Positions 16,246-26,309 of a stretch of DNA of 64,000 bases are shown here, one piece after another. This DNA is from UBA5069 sp963773745 (lineage in GTDB: Bacteria; Chloroflexota; Anaerolineae; Caldilineales; Caldilineaceae). Within the stretch, counting starts at the first letter, position 1; each line of letters opens with the position of its first letter. The position numbers and the translations under genes were made by a program. The notes below the pieces were generated by a model, which made no database searches, was not told the origin of the DNA, and was given only the letters and a program-made list of their open reading frames with translations. The DNA lies in contig CAVZCL010000005.1 in assembly GCA_963773745.1 (NCBI GenBank), positions 2,294,001 through 2,358,000 of the forward strand, in the 5' to 3' direction.

Positions 16246-19200
16246 ATGAGAAACTCAATGTACAGGCTTCGCCCTATTGGCGCGCTGATGGTTGCGCTGC
16301 TCTTTGTGATTGCGCTGGGCGCGGCATGCACGCCCAGCGAGCGTGAAGTGCAGCTTCAGGCGACAGTCGACGCACTGGCCGCACAGAACGCCACGCTGGA
16401 GGCGGCGCAGAGTGCTGCGGTAGAGCCGACTGCTCTGCAGCCAACCGAGGCGCTGCAGGGGCGGCTGCAACGGGGGCGGCTGCAACGGGGGCGCCCGCCC
16501 CACTCTCTGGCGCGAGCGCGCCGGGCGCTCCCCCGCCACATGCCACACGCACAACCGCAGAAGGCGCGGCCGCCGTGGCTGCACCAGAAGCGGCAGGATT
16601 AGCCACGCAGTTGCAAACGACAGCGGTGGAGAAGCCAATTCCACTTGAGATTGCGCGCATTGAATTGGCGAGAGATGAGACGCGCCTCGCCGACTTCCGC
16701 CTGGATGCTGCGGCCAACATCGCGTATCTCACAGATGACGACTACATGCTTCACATTGTCGATCTGGGCGCCACCGCTGAGGTTGCTTCGATGCCCGTGA
16801 GCGGTGATCGCCTGCTGCTCGATGCACCCAATCAGCGCCTCTACATCATGCCCGACGCACCCTGGGCGCGCACAGGTGTATCGCCCACGGTGACAGTCTT
16901 TGACACATCGGCGCGTGCTGTAGTCGCCGAACTGCCGGGGAGCCGTGTGTCGGTCGACAGCGCCGGTGGCCGCCTCTATGTGGGTGATGACGTGGGCTTC
17001 TATGGGCGCGATGAGCCGGGTGTGCGCCTCTACGATGCTGCCAGCCTCGATCTGCTCAAGACGGGGCCCATGGCGGGCAACCCCCTCTACAACCCCGTGG
17101 CCAACGAACTGATTATCCAGGCGGCCAGCGCGTGGACCGCTGACCCTGACACGCTGCAGTTGCGCGCTGACCTTTATCCCCAAATCACCGGCATCGACCT
17201 GCCCGGCTGCAACGGCTGCCCGGCGGCGGTTGATGCCTTCTTCTTTGCCGAGCCAGGCGTTGTCGCCATCCAGACGACCATCCTCTCGCCGCAGGGGGCC
17301 GGCAGGCTGACGCCGGCCGACCTCTACGACGCCGCCACCATGGCGCCGCTCGGGCCAGAGTACCAGATGGGCGCGACCTGCAGCAGCCAGCCGCAGCTGC
17401 GCGCGCCGCTTGCTGAGAGCGTTGTGCGCGTCGTGCGCTATCGCGCGCTATGTGACCTATAACAATCTCTTTCTGACTGACCTGCAGGGCAACAAACGGG
17501 TAGCACGCGACGGCCTCTGGCTCTCCTTCGTAAACCCGCTGACGGGCGTAGGCTATCTGCAGCCCAGCGCGCAGAATAGCTATGTGCTCGACATCGGCAC
17601 GCTTTCACCCGTGGGGATGATGGACTCAATCTGCATCTTTGCCCAGGACGGTGCTGACGGTCGTCTCTACGCCACGGATGCGGCGCGCCAGGCGCTGGTG
17701 GTGCTGGAGTCGACCGGTGGGCCCTCCAAATTGCCGCCCGCACAGCCGGACAGCGTGGAGGGCAAGCAGGTGACGCAAATCGTGATCTCGCCCGACTTCG
17801 CAGCCGATGCCACGCTCTACCTTGTGGCGTGGACGCTGGATGAGACAGGGGGCCAGGCTATTCTGCGCTCAACCGACGGCGGCCAGAGCTTCACGCGCCT
17901 GGGCGGGCTGCCCAATGGCGATGAGTTGGCATTGACGATGGCAATCTCGCCGGACTTTGCCGCAGACGGCACGCTCTTTGCGGGGGGCGCACGGCGCGAG
18001 CTTATGGGCGAGGGCGTCTGGAAATCGACCGACGGCGGCGACACGTGGGTGCCCGTGTGGGATGGGCTGGAGCACTTGCGTGTGAACCGTATTGCGGTCT
18101 CGCCCGAGTACAGCAAGGATGCGACGGTGCTCGCCTGGGCACCCTATACACGGCTTGAGCCCTTTGAAAACGGCTTCTCCATGCAGCGGTCAACCGACGG
18201 CGGGTTGACGTGGACGCGCGTCATTACGGCCGAAACGTTGGAGCAACTGCCGGACGCAACTGCATATCTGCCGGCTGCCGCTGAAGCGTTGCCCGTACGC
18301 AAGCAGTCATGGTACCAGCCGATTGAGTTTCGTGTAGACAGCAGTAGCTGGACGACGGCAACCGGCGATCTGGGCGCCGACGAGATCCTGCGCGCCATTC
18401 TGCCTGCGCCAACTGACGCCGCCCAGGCGGCTGTTTACGTAGCCACGGAAGCGGCTGTCTACCGCACGCTGGACGAGGGCAAGAGCTGGAGCGCGCTGAG
18501 CAAGGACGCTGTGGGGGAGAGCGCGTTGATGGCCGCAGCCGTTACGCCGCTGCTGAACGACGGCACGTACCGGTTGCTGCTCGCCACAGCCACGGGCGCG
18601 CTGTTGCAGCTGGACCCGAACACTGTGGAATGGCGCGCGCTTGGGGAGGAACAGGGGGGCGGCACGGTCCAGCCCACCCCGACGATTGGCGACGTTGATC
18701 TTGAGCAGCCGCCTGCTGCGCCAACGCCGGCCACGCCCACGGCGCCCGCGGCCACACTGGCCACGCCCACGCCACCCACGGCACCCGCTGCGCCACGCGG
18801 CCACGCCGGCCACGCCGGCCGTCGACGCAGCAGACACGCTTGCGGGTGAGCCGCCGGCCGGGCTCTTTAGGCCGCGCGGCATCTTCGCTTCGAGCTGGGA
18901 AGGCGACACGGCGCTGCAGCAGGGCATGGGCTTTGCACGCAGCGAGGAACCCAACTCGGTGCCCGCCGCCTATCAGTACTTTGAGAACGGGGTTATGCTT
19001 TGGCGCTCGGACACGCAGCAAATCTATGTCATCTATGATGGTGGTGCGTGGGATCTGTTCGACGACACCTTCAAGGAGGGTGAAGCCGAAAGCGACCCAA
19101 GCCTGCGTTCGCCCAGCGGCCTCTTCCAGCCGGTGCGCGGCTTTGGCAAGGTGTGGCGCAGCGACGAGGCTCTGCGCGATCAGCTGGGCTGGGCCGTGGG

Positions 19201-19324
19201 CAAGGAGGCGGGCATCAACGCGCTGATTCAGGACTTCGAGCGCGGTGCGTATGTGCGTGCGGACGCTATCGAGGCAGCGCTCATCCAGCGCCCCGCCGGC
19301 CGCGAGTGGGTGCGGCCGCAATAA
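16246..19324 (+). CDS. Large Asp-box (BNR-like) lipoprotein, three frameshifts
   Basis: The start is ATG 16246 with GGAAGGAA eight bases upstream. A signal peptide ends in a lipobox (VIALGAAC), then a coiled segment (EVQLQATVDALAAQNATLEA), so the protein is predicted to be anchored outside the cell. Frames change near 16460-16500 (a GGGGCGGCTGCAAC tandem repeat), 17440 (GCGCTATCGCGCGCTATG) and 18800 (CCACGCCGG repeats). Without the breaks it is about 1,020 residues. The middle part reads as a beta-propeller with four Asp-box turns (STDGGQSF, STDGGDTW, STDGGLTW, TLDEGKSW), seen in sialidases and sortilin-like proteins. A Pro/Thr/Ala-rich linker follows, and the end has two FRPRGIFAS and FQPVRGFGKVW-type modules resembling repeats of wall-associated proteins. 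No catalytic residues were identified. A surface binding or glycan-related role is only a guess. Confidence 0.7.
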
Positions 19325-19355
19325 CTACGACGCAGAGGCGCAAAGGCGCAAAGAA
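19322..19355. repeat. Left inverted repeat flanking the methyltransferase gene
   Basis: TAACTACGACGCAGAGGCGC and the next 14 bases are the reverse complement of 20038-20071 with two mismatches over 34 bp. It begins exactly at the stop codon of the lipoprotein gene. Confidence 0.75.
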
Positions 19356-19392
19356 AAGTGACAGCAATACCTGTAAGGCAACAGAGTGAGGC

Positions 19393-19935
19393 TTACATCT
19401 GCGTGGGTTTCTCTGCGAGCATCTGCGCGTAGATGAAACCACTGCTGTCGATGGTGTAGGTACAGTCGTCCTGATTCTCGTCCAGGAGATCGGTCAGCAA
19501 GCGCTTGTGCTTCGGTTCGTCTGCGATAAGAAGGTAGCCTCCAGGCGCTAGATGTTGCAATCCGCGTTTGACGACGGCTCTGCGATCACCGTCATTCGGC
19601 AACATGTGCAGGGTTCTGTCCAGCAGGACGATGTCGAAGTCGGAATCGGGCGTGAACGCAACGATGTCATCCACGATGCCGGTGATATCGAGTTCCTCCT
19701 TGCCGGCGTCGGTAAGCATCTGAGCAATGCCGGTCGGGGCGAGATCGACGCCTACGACGCTGTGCCCTTGCCTGGCGATGAAGAGGGCGTCCCTGCCCTG
19801 GCCACACCCCAGATCAAGAACCCTGCAGTTTCTCCTCTCGAGGCGATTGAAGAACCTAACAAAGGCGGGGAACGGGGAGCCGCATACGTTCGGCCCCTCC
19901 TGATAGAGTACCTCGTACTTGCCCTGATTTGTCAC
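19393..19935 (-). CDS. Class I SAM-dependent methyltransferase, TehB-like
   Basis: 180 residues. The SAM motif I is RVLDLGCGQGRDALFIARQG, with GVDLAPTG as the acidic motif II region and QHLAPGGYLLIADEP later. The N-terminus (KYEVLYQEGPNVCGSPFPAF) resembles the TehB/thiopurine-methyltransferase-like group, which methylates small or chalcogen compounds. The substrate cannot be deduced. The gene lies inside a 750-bp interval bounded by a 34-bp inverted repeat, between two convergent genes, and is visibly less GC-rich than its neighbours (about 54 % by eye). That suggests it arrived separately. A second imperfect hairpin lies at 19989-20040, upstream of its start. Confidence 0.8.
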   Translation of the reverse strand: MTNQGKYEVLYQEGPNVCGSPFPAFVRFFNRLERRNCRVLDLGCGQGRDALFIARQGHSVVGVDLAPTGIAQMLTDAGKEELDITGIVDDIVAFTPDSDFDIVLLDRTLHMLPNDGDRRAVVKRGLQHLAPGGYLLIADEPKHKRLLTDLLDENQDDCTYTIDSSGFIYAQMLAEKPTQM

Positions 19936-20037
19936 TTCGCATCACCTTTCGCTCTCTGGGCGCAATGCTCACCGTGCGCCATGTACAAGAATAAGCAACG
20001 GCAAGGACCGCAAAGTGTGCAGTTCTTGCCGTTGTTC

Positions 20038-20071
20038 TTCTTTGCGTCTTTGCGTCTCTGCGTCGTAGTTA
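20038..20071. repeat. Right inverted repeat flanking the methyltransferase gene
   Basis: Reverse complement of 19322-19355 (32 of 34 matches). It ends at the base before the glgP stop codon, so the pair sits exactly between the two convergent genes. Words of the CGCAAAGNCGCAAAG kind recur at 580-630 and 53620-53720. Confidence 0.75.
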
Positions 20072-22621
20072 CTATTGGCCGGATGCCCAGGTGCAGAGCC
20101 CCGTCTCGAAGGGGTGGAGCATGACGTCGTGGTGTGGGCGCACGCGCACGCCCAGTTCAAAGCGGCCGGAATCGCGCGCTTCAATCAGCCCACTGTACGT
20201 GCCATCACCCGCGGCCGTGAGCTGCTGCACGTGGAGCGTCTCGTCCGTGTCACCGTTGGGCACGCCGCTGTAGACGGCCTCCACGGCCACCTGCTCGGCG
20301 GGCATTCCATTGAGGTGGACGCGTGCGCTCACGGTGACGGGCTCGCCCACCTCGACCTGCGCAGCTCCTTCGGTCCACGCCTCAATCGTCACGCCCGACC
20401 AGCGCGATGCGACCTCTTCCTTCCATTCCGCCAGATCGCGTGCGGCGGCGTAATCGTTTGAGCGGGCGCGCGCGCCGCTGACGGCAGCGGGCGCATAGTA
20501 TTTGTTCACGTAATCCTTCACCTGTCGGTCCATGCTGAAGCGCGGACCGACCGTGGCAATCGACTTGCGCATCTTGTCAATCCACGCCTGCGGAATGCCG
20601 TCGGCGTCGCGATCGAAGAAGAGGGGGATAATCTCATCTTCAAGCGTCGCGTAGAGGCTGAGCGCGTCGGCTTCGTCCTGCGTGCTGTCGTCCTTGTAGG
20701 CGCGCGCCTCGCCAATCGCCCAGCCGTTCTCACCGTCGAAGCCCTCTTCCCACCAGCCATCCAGCGCGCTGAAGTTGGGCGCGCCGTTGACGCCCGCCTT
20801 CTCGCCGCTGGTGCCGCTGGCCTCAAGCGGGCGACGGGGGTTGTTGAGCCATACGTCCACGCCGGAGACAAGGTGGCGCGCAACGTTCATGTCGTAATCT
20901 TCCACAAAGAGAATCTTGCCAAAGAACTCAGGCTCCTTGCTCAGATCGTAGATGCTCCGGATGAAGGTCTTCGCCGGTTCGTCGGCGGGGTGCGCCTTGC
21001 CCGAGAAGACGAGCTGTACAGGGCGATCGGGGTCGTTCAGGATACGGCGAATGCGATCCATATCATGGAAGATCAGCGTGGCGCGCTTGTAGGTTGCAAA
21101 GCGGCGGGCGAAACCGAGCGTGAGCGCATCGGGATTGAGGGCGCTGCCCACTTCGGCCACCACGCGGGGGCCCTCGCCATGGCGCAGTGCCTGGATCGCG
21201 GCACGTTTGCGCGCTTGTTGAACCATCTTCTCTTTGCGTACGCCATGCGCCTGCCAGAGTGCTTTGGCAGGCAGCTTATCCACAGTCCAGCGCTCCGCCT
21301 GGTCAAAGCCCATGTTGCCCCAGTCGGGGGCGAAGTGCTGCGCATACAGGGTGCGCAGTTCAGGCTGCAGCCATGTCTTGGTGTGGACGCCATTGGTAAT
21401 GTGGCCAATGGGCACCTCCACCAGGGGCGTGCCGGGCCAGAGGAAGGACCACATCGCGCGGCTCACTGTGCCGTGCAGCTTGCTCACGCCGTTGGCATAG
21501 CCGCTCAGGCGCAAGGCGAGCACCGTCATGCTGTACTGCATGCCCCAGGGCAGCTGCTGTCGGGCAAAGGCAATGAACTCGTCGCGCGTGATGCCAAGCT
21601 GCGTCCAGAATTGCCAGAAGAACTTCTCAACGAGGGCGAAGTCGAACGCATCGTTGCCGGCGGGCACGGGCGTGTGGGTGGTGAAGAGCGTGTTGGAGCG
21701 CACGGCCTCAATCGCCTCGACCAGGCTAAGCCCCTCGTTTTGCATGAACTCGCGCAGTCGCTCCAGCCCCAGGAAGGCGCTGTGGCCTTCATTCATGTGC
21801 CAGACCGAAGGCTTGTAGCCAAGCGCGCGCACGGCGCGCACGCCACCAATGCCCAGCACAAACTCCTGGCTAATGCGCATCTCGCGGTCGCCGCCGTAGA
21901 GGCGCGCGCTGAGCTCGCGGTCTGGCTGCGCGTTGCGCTCCACGTCGGTGTCCATAAGGTAGATGGGGATGCGGCCCACCTGAATGCGCCACACCTTCGC
22001 ATAGACCGTACGACCAGGGAGGTTGACGCTAATCATCACTTCTTCCCCCTGGGGGTCCAGGGCAGGGGTGGCGGGGACTTCGGCAAAGTCGATCTTCTCG
22101 TACTCCGCCTGCTGCACGCCGTTGTCGTCAATCCGCTGCGTGAAGTATCCCTGCGGGTAGAGGAAGCCAATGCCAATGAAGGGCAGGCCCAGGTCGCTGG
22201 CGGACTTGCAGTGATCGCCGCTGAGGACGCCCAGGCCACCGCTGTAGATGGGCAACGCCTCGTGCAGGCCAAACTCGGCACTGAAGTAGGCAATGGTGTT
22301 GTCGCCGCCCTTGGGATAGGCCTCCTTGTACCAGGTGGGCGCATCGGGGTGCATGTAGGCGTCGAAGGCGGCCAGGACTTCGGTGTAGCGCGCCAGGTAG
22401 GCGGCGTCGGCGGCGACGGCATCCAGCGCGTTCTGGCGCACGCGGTGGAGGAACTTGACCGGATTGTGGTTCACCTTCTCCCAAAGTTCGGCGTCAATGG
22501 CCGCATAAAGGTCCTGCGCCTGCGGCTCCCAGCTCCACCACAGGTTGTAGGCGAGCTCGTTGAGGCGTCCAATGGCTTTGGGGATGCGCGGCAAGACAGT
22601 GACTGTACGAATTATGTTCAT
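20072..22621 (-). CDS. glgP: Alpha-glucan (glycogen/maltodextrin) phosphorylase
   Basis: Releases glucose-1-phosphate from alpha-1,4-glucans with PLP. The start is ATG 22621 (MNIIRTVTVLPRIPKAIGRL), giving 849 residues, the length of the TIGR02094 class common in non-enteric bacteria. The N-terminal DUF3417 part (LAYNLWWSWEPQAQDLY) is followed by AYFSAEFGLHEALPIYSGGL and GDHCKSASDLGLP. The PLP-lysine motif is RPLEASGTSGEKAG, and HTPVPAGNDAF and FARRFATYKRA are also typical. The last 100 residues form an immunoglobulin-like beta domain (VEVGEPVTVSARVHLNGMPA) usual for this class. The gene is monocistronic on the minus strand, and its stop abuts the inverted repeat. Confidence 0.95.
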   Translation of the reverse strand: MNIIRTVTVLPRIPKAIGRLNELAYNLWWSWEPQAQDLYAAIDAELWEKVNHNPVKFLHRVRQNALDAVAADAAYLARYTEVLAAFDAYMHPDAPTWYKEAYPKGGDNTIAYFSAEFGLHEALPIYSGGLGVLSGDHCKSASDLGLPFIGIGFLYPQGYFTQRIDDNGVQQAEYEKIDFAEVPATPALDPQGEEVMISVNLPGRTVYAKVWRIQVGRIPIYLMDTDVERNAQPDRELSARLYGGDREMRISQEFVLGIGGVRAVRALGYKPSVWHMNEGHSAFLGLERLREFMQNEGLSLVEAIEAVRSNTLFTTHTPVPAGNDAFDFALVEKFFWQFWTQLGITRDEFIAFARQQLPWGMQYSMTVLALRLSGYANGVSKLHGTVSRAMWSFLWPGTPLVEVPIGHITNGVHTKTWLQPELRTLYAQHFAPDWGNMGFDQAERWTVDKLPAKALWQAHGVRKEKMVQQARKRAAIQALRHGEGPRVVAEVGSALNPDALTLGFARRFATYKRATLIFHDMDRIRRILNDPDRPVQLVFSGKAHPADEPAKTFIRSIYDLSKEPEFFGKILFVEDYDMNVARHLVSGVDVWLNNPRRPLEASGTSGEKAGVNGAPNFSALDGWWEEGFDGENGWAIGEARAYKDDSTQDEADALSLYATLEDEIIPLFFDRDADGIPQAWIDKMRKSIATVGPRFSMDRQVKDYVNKYYAPAAVSGARARSNDYAAARDLAEWKEEVASRWSGVTIEAWTEGAAQVEVGEPVTVSARVHLNGMPAEQVAVEAVYSGVPNGDTDETLHVQQLTAAGDGTYSGLIEARDSGRFELGVRVRPHHDVMLHPFETGLCTWASGQ

Positions 22622-22784
22622 AGCGGGGAAATGGCTCCTGGTTAGAGTCTTTGTGAGAGTACTACGCCGGCCGTGCGTGGCATAGCATGCGTGCTTGCGG
22701 GCCAATGATGACGGCAAACGCGCCGAGTGGCAAATTCTGCACTTGGGCAGGATAGCAGCAGTCGCGGCTGAAGTGTATTTGCGC

Positions 22785-22818
22785 GCAGCAGGAGCGACCG
22801 TTCGGTCGCTCCTGCTGC
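22785..22818. terminator. Perfect 16-bp-stem palindrome after the alcohol dehydrogenase gene
   Basis: GCAGCAGGAGCGACCG pairs perfectly with CGGTCGCTCCTGCTGC across a two-base centre. It lies 23 bases beyond the minus-strand stop at 22842. It is a probable terminator, though without a clear T tract. Confidence 0.65.
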
Positions 22819-22841
22819 GTGGCTGTTTCTCCGGTGCGAAA

Positions 22842-24011
22842 TCAGTGGGGCTTGAGCACAACCTTGATGCAACCGTCCTGCTTGTGCTTGAAGAGCTCGT
22901 ACGCCGTTGGCGCATTCTCCAGGTGCATTACATGGGTAACCACAAAGCTGGGGTCAATGTCGCCGTTCTGAATGCGGTCCAGCAGTGGCTTGAGGTAACG
23001 CTGTACGTGCGTCTGGCCCGACTTGATGGTGAGCCCCTTGTTGACGACAGCACCCAAGGGAATCTTGTCCACGAAACCACCGTACACACCGGGAACCGAG
23101 ACGGTGCCGCCCTTGCGGCAGGCCAGCAATGCCTCGCGCAGTGCAATCGGGCGACCGGTTTCAAGCATCAGCGCCTGCTTGGTGCGGTCAAACATGTACG
23201 TGGGGCCGTGGCCGTGCGCCTCCATGCCCACAGCGTCTATACACGAATCGGGGCCGCGGCCACCGGTGCGCAACTGCAACTCGTCCATCACATCGGCCTC
23301 GCTGTAGTCGATTACCTCGGCGCCGCCCTGTGCCGCCATGTGCAGCCGGTCCGGGAAGCGATCGATCGCAATCACACGTTCGGCCCCCAGGAGAAAGGCG
23401 CTGCGGATGGCAAACTGGCCCACAGGCCCACACCCCCATACCGCCACCGTGTCGCCAGGCTGGATGTTGCAGTTCTCGGCCGCCATGTAACCTGTGGGGA
23501 AGATATCGGTGAGAAAGAGCACCTGCTCATCGCTGAAGCCGTTCTCAATCTTGAGCGGCCCCGCATCGGCAAAGGGGACACGTGCGTATTCGGCCTGGCC
23601 GCCGGCATAGCCGCCCATGGTGTGCGAATAGCCGTAGACGCCCGCGGGTGCGTGGCCCCACACCTTCTCGGCTATCCACGCGTTGGGGTTGGAGTTGTCA
23701 CAGAGGGCGTAAAGTTGACGCTTGCAGAACCAGCATTCGCCGCATGAGATTGTGAAGGGTACAACGACCCGGTCACCGACTCGCAGCTTCTTGACAGCCG
23801 GCCCAACCTCCACCACCTCGCCCATGAATTCGTGACCCAGAATGTCACCCTTCATCATTGTGGGCATGAAGCCGTCATACAGGTGAAGGTCCGAGCCGCA
23901 TATAGCGGTAGAGGTGACACGCACAATGGCATCCCCCGGGCGCATGATTTGCGGGTCCGGCACATCGGCTACCTCGACCTGGTTCTTCCCCATCCATACA
24001 GTTGCTCGCAT
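22842..24011 (-). CDS. Zinc-dependent alcohol dehydrogenase, glutathione-independent formaldehyde dehydrogenase-like
   Basis: 389 residues. The catalytic zinc ligands are in AICGSDLHLYDG and GHEFMGEVVEVG. The four-Cys structural zinc site is CGECWFCKRQLYALC. The cofactor motif is VAVWGCGPVGQFAIRSAFL with an acidic residue after it (IAIDRF), indicating NAD. The insert around GYSHTMGGYAGGQAEYARVP and the GVYGGFVDKIPLG segment match the FDH-like branch of medium-chain dehydrogenases, which includes enzymes oxidising formaldehyde or short alcohols. The physiological substrate is not certain. It stands alone on the minus strand between two hairpins. Confidence 0.85.
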   Translation of the reverse strand: MRATVWMGKNQVEVADVPDPQIMRPGDAIVRVTSTAICGSDLHLYDGFMPTMMKGDILGHEFMGEVVEVGPAVKKLRVGDRVVVPFTISCGECWFCKRQLYALCDNSNPNAWIAEKVWGHAPAGVYGYSHTMGGYAGGQAEYARVPFADAGPLKIENGFSDEQVLFLTDIFPTGYMAAENCNIQPGDTVAVWGCGPVGQFAIRSAFLLGAERVIAIDRFPDRLHMAAQGGAEVIDYSEADVMDELQLRTGGRGPDSCIDAVGMEAHGHGPTYMFDRTKQALMLETGRPIALREALLACRKGGTVSVPGVYGGFVDKIPLGAVVNKGLTIKSGQTHVQRYLKPLLDRIQNGDIDPSFVVTHVMHLENAPTAYELFKHKQDGCIKVVLKPH

Positions 24012-24105
24012 ATACGCACTTCCTTTCCGAAGGCATTACCCGTGTGTGCGGTCTTCCATAGTGATACCGCTACGGAACCCGCATCGTGACAAAGGGAGCG
24101 GGGGT

Positions 24106-24157
24106 CAGGGGAACAGGGATCGCGGTCGGCGGAGAGTTCCGCGATCCCTGTTCCCTG
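24106..24157. terminator. Hairpin downstream of SRPBCC gene
   Basis: CAGGGGAACAGGGATCGCGG at 24106-24125 pairs with CCGCGATCCCTGTTCCCTG at 24139-24157 with one bulged base. It sits between two minus-strand genes and probably terminates the upstream SRPBCC transcript. Confidence 0.65.
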
Positions 24158-24197
24158 CCCGCAGTGTGGGCCGCCGTGTGGCGCAAGTTCGTTGCGG

Positions 24198-25360
24198 TTA
24201 GCGATAGCGCCGGGCCGGTGGCTGGGCCGCATAGGCGCTGCGCCAGCCCAATTGCGCGCGTGCGCTCGAGTCCGAAACGGCGAGCTCGCCCGCCTCCATC
24301 ACCTGGCGGAAGCGGCGCAGGTCTTCATCAACCTGCTGGCCGGGCTCCTCGCCAAAGATCTTGGCAACGAGGGACCCAAGCTTGCCCCTGGCGGCGCGTA
24401 GTGCATGACCACGCGAATGATTGTGCCGCGCTCCCCGGGAGCGGCCTCAAAGCGCACCGTGCCGCCGTTGAAGACGTCGGCGCCCGGCAGCGAGCGCCAC
24501 GCGATCAATTCATTGGGTCGATCGGAGACAATCTCGGCGTCCCACTCAACCTGCATCCCGATCGGCGCCTTGGCTACCCAGTGCGAGGTGAACTCGTTAT
24601 ACTGTTGCACCGACTCGAGGTGGTTCATGAAACGAGGCAGGTTCTCCAACTGACGCCAGAAGCGGTAGCATTCTTCGGGTGTACGGTTGACGGTAATTGC
24701 CTTCTCCACGCGCCGGCCGTCGGGCGCGGGCTCGTGGTTATTGTCGGCGGTCGCCTGGCGGCTCACCGCGTCGAGCGCGAACAGATCGGCGGCACTGATG
24801 GCCGCCACAACTCCCAGCGCTGCGCCCACGCGCCGTGAATCGGCGTAGGGGGATTGCGCCGCCGACCAGAGCAACGCTGCGTCGAGCCCGTCGCCCGCAA
24901 AGCGGGCCCAAAGCCATGCCGACTGTTCGGGCTGCACGAGCAAGCCGATGCCTGTGACAATTTCGCGCAGGCCACAGACGCGCAGCCAGTTCGTGGTGCG
25001 TGCGTCGTCCTCTACGCCGATGATTTCGGCCACTCGGTCGGTCGCCAACAGTTCGGCAAGCCCCAGACCGATGCCCACGGCGCCAAGCCCAGCCGCAAGC
25101 GCGCGGCCGTTGAGGAGCGTGGTGCCATGTTCGCCGAAATCGTCGGGCGGGGCCATGGGCGCACGCCCGCTTGCGCGGTTGCCCTCGGGGCCGTAGCCCT
25201 CGGCGCGCCGGTACGAGTCAGATCGATAGAAGTCAGTGCGTGAGACGTAGGACACATCGCTCTGCCTCGTAGAGGCGGCGTTGGGGTTCGTTGCGGTCAT
25301 GCTCGTCTGTTCGACCGCAGTTGCAGATGATCCAGGGGATGACGGGCTCGTGGACGCCAT
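24198..25360 (-). CDS. SRPBCC family protein with N-terminal membrane segments, one frameshift
   Basis: About 387 residues when repaired. The first 65 residues are Ser/Thr/Arg-rich and probably disordered. Residues about 80-190 contain hydrophobic stretches (LAAGLGAVGIGLGLAELLA, RVGAALGVVAAISAADLFAL) predicted to be in the membrane. The C-terminal cyclase/START-like domain begins at RRVEKAITVNRTPEECYRFW and contains LPRFMNHLESV. The frame breaks near 24375; the continuation VAKIFGEEPGQQVDEDLRRF and its helical tail end at TAA 24198. This tail is typical of the cyclase/dehydrase family, which supports the repair. Function is unknown; related proteins are associated with stress or with lipid-like ligands. 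Confidence 0.75.
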
Positions 25361-25571
25361 GTCGGCGGTCCGGCTCGTTCGCGTCCGTCAGCGAAGCGGT
25401 TCTTTCCTCGGTATCCATGCTCCAAAGTCCTTTTCTGCCAGGCGCGGGTAACCAACCCTGCGCGTCAAAGTGCTGTTCGTAGCACCTAGACGCCAGAGCG
25501 GGAATGCGCGTTCCGCAGGCAAGCATGGACTTGCTTGGCAGGGAAAACCACGTGCATGAGTGACTATCAGA

Positions 25572-26306
25572 TTATTGGCGCTGAAGTAATTGTGCTGCGG
25601 GGCTGTCAAGCAGCCACGTCACCTGGCCGTCCGTCGGCTGTACGCCCTGGGCCGGCCACTGCGCGACATCGCGTGGCCCCTCGAGCACGCTCTGCAGCGC
25701 TGCCGCCTTGCTTTCGCCTTTGACGAGGAAGAGCACATTGTGGGCCGCATTGATGAGCGGGAAGGTGAAGGTGAGACGCACGGTGTCAAGCTTGGGAACC
25801 GCGTTGGCTGCGACGAGATGGTCGCTCTGCAGCGCGCTTGTGTGCGGGAAGAGGCTGGCGGTGTGTGCGTCATCGCCAATGCCCAGGTGAATCAGATCGA
25901 AGCGAGGAGTCGGGCCCCCGTTGAGTGTGTGCAGCATCTGCTCATATTCTGCAGCGGCCGCTGCGGGCTCCACTTCGCCGCGCATGCGCATGACACGGCC
26001 GGGGAAGATGCCCCGCGCTGTCAGCGGTTCCAATAGCTGGGTTACGGCCATGCCGTAGTTGCTGTCGGCGCTCCAGGGCGGCACGGTGCGCTCATCGCCC
26101 CAGAAGATCTCCCAGCGCGGCCAGTCGATGCCGCTTGCATTCGCCAACGCCGCATAGACAGGGCGCGGCGTTGCGCCGCCCGAGAGCGCAATGCGGAAGC
26201 GGCCGCGCGCAGCAATTGCCGCATCGGCAGCAGTCCGTATGAGCGCAATCGCAGTCTGGTTATAACGGGTTGGATCGTCAACCACCTGGATCTTTGGTGT
26301 GTGCAT
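25572..26306 (-). CDS. pgl: 6-phosphogluconolactonase
   Basis: Hydrolyses 6-phosphogluconolactone, the second step of the oxidative pentose phosphate pathway. It has 244 residues, the normal length. FRIALSGGATPRPVYAAL, IFWGDERTVPPWSADSNYGM and HLGIGDDAHTASLFP are the DevB/Pgl motifs. The start lies 3 bp after the zwf stop, so the two genes form one transcript. The 211-bp spacer beyond its stop (to 25360) shows no further gene. Confidence 0.93.
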   Translation of the reverse strand: MHTPKIQVVDDPTRYNQTAIALIRTAADAAIAARGRFRIALSGGATPRPVYAALANASGIDWPRWEIFWGDERTVPPWSADSNYGMAVTQLLEPLTARGIFPGRVMRMRGEVEPAAAAAEYEQMLHTLNGGPTPRFDLIHLGIGDDAHTASLFPHTSALQSDHLVAANAVPKLDTVRLTFTFPLINAAHNVLFLVKGESKAAALQSVLEGPRDVAQWPAQGVQPTDGQVTWLLDSPAAQLLQRQ

Positions 26307-26309
26307 CGC

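Noticed and set aside
20873..22645. 590-codon open frame on the plus strand
   Set aside because: It lies wholly antisense to glgP, has no family motif and has the His/Val/Ala-rich look of a shadow of a GC-rich gene.
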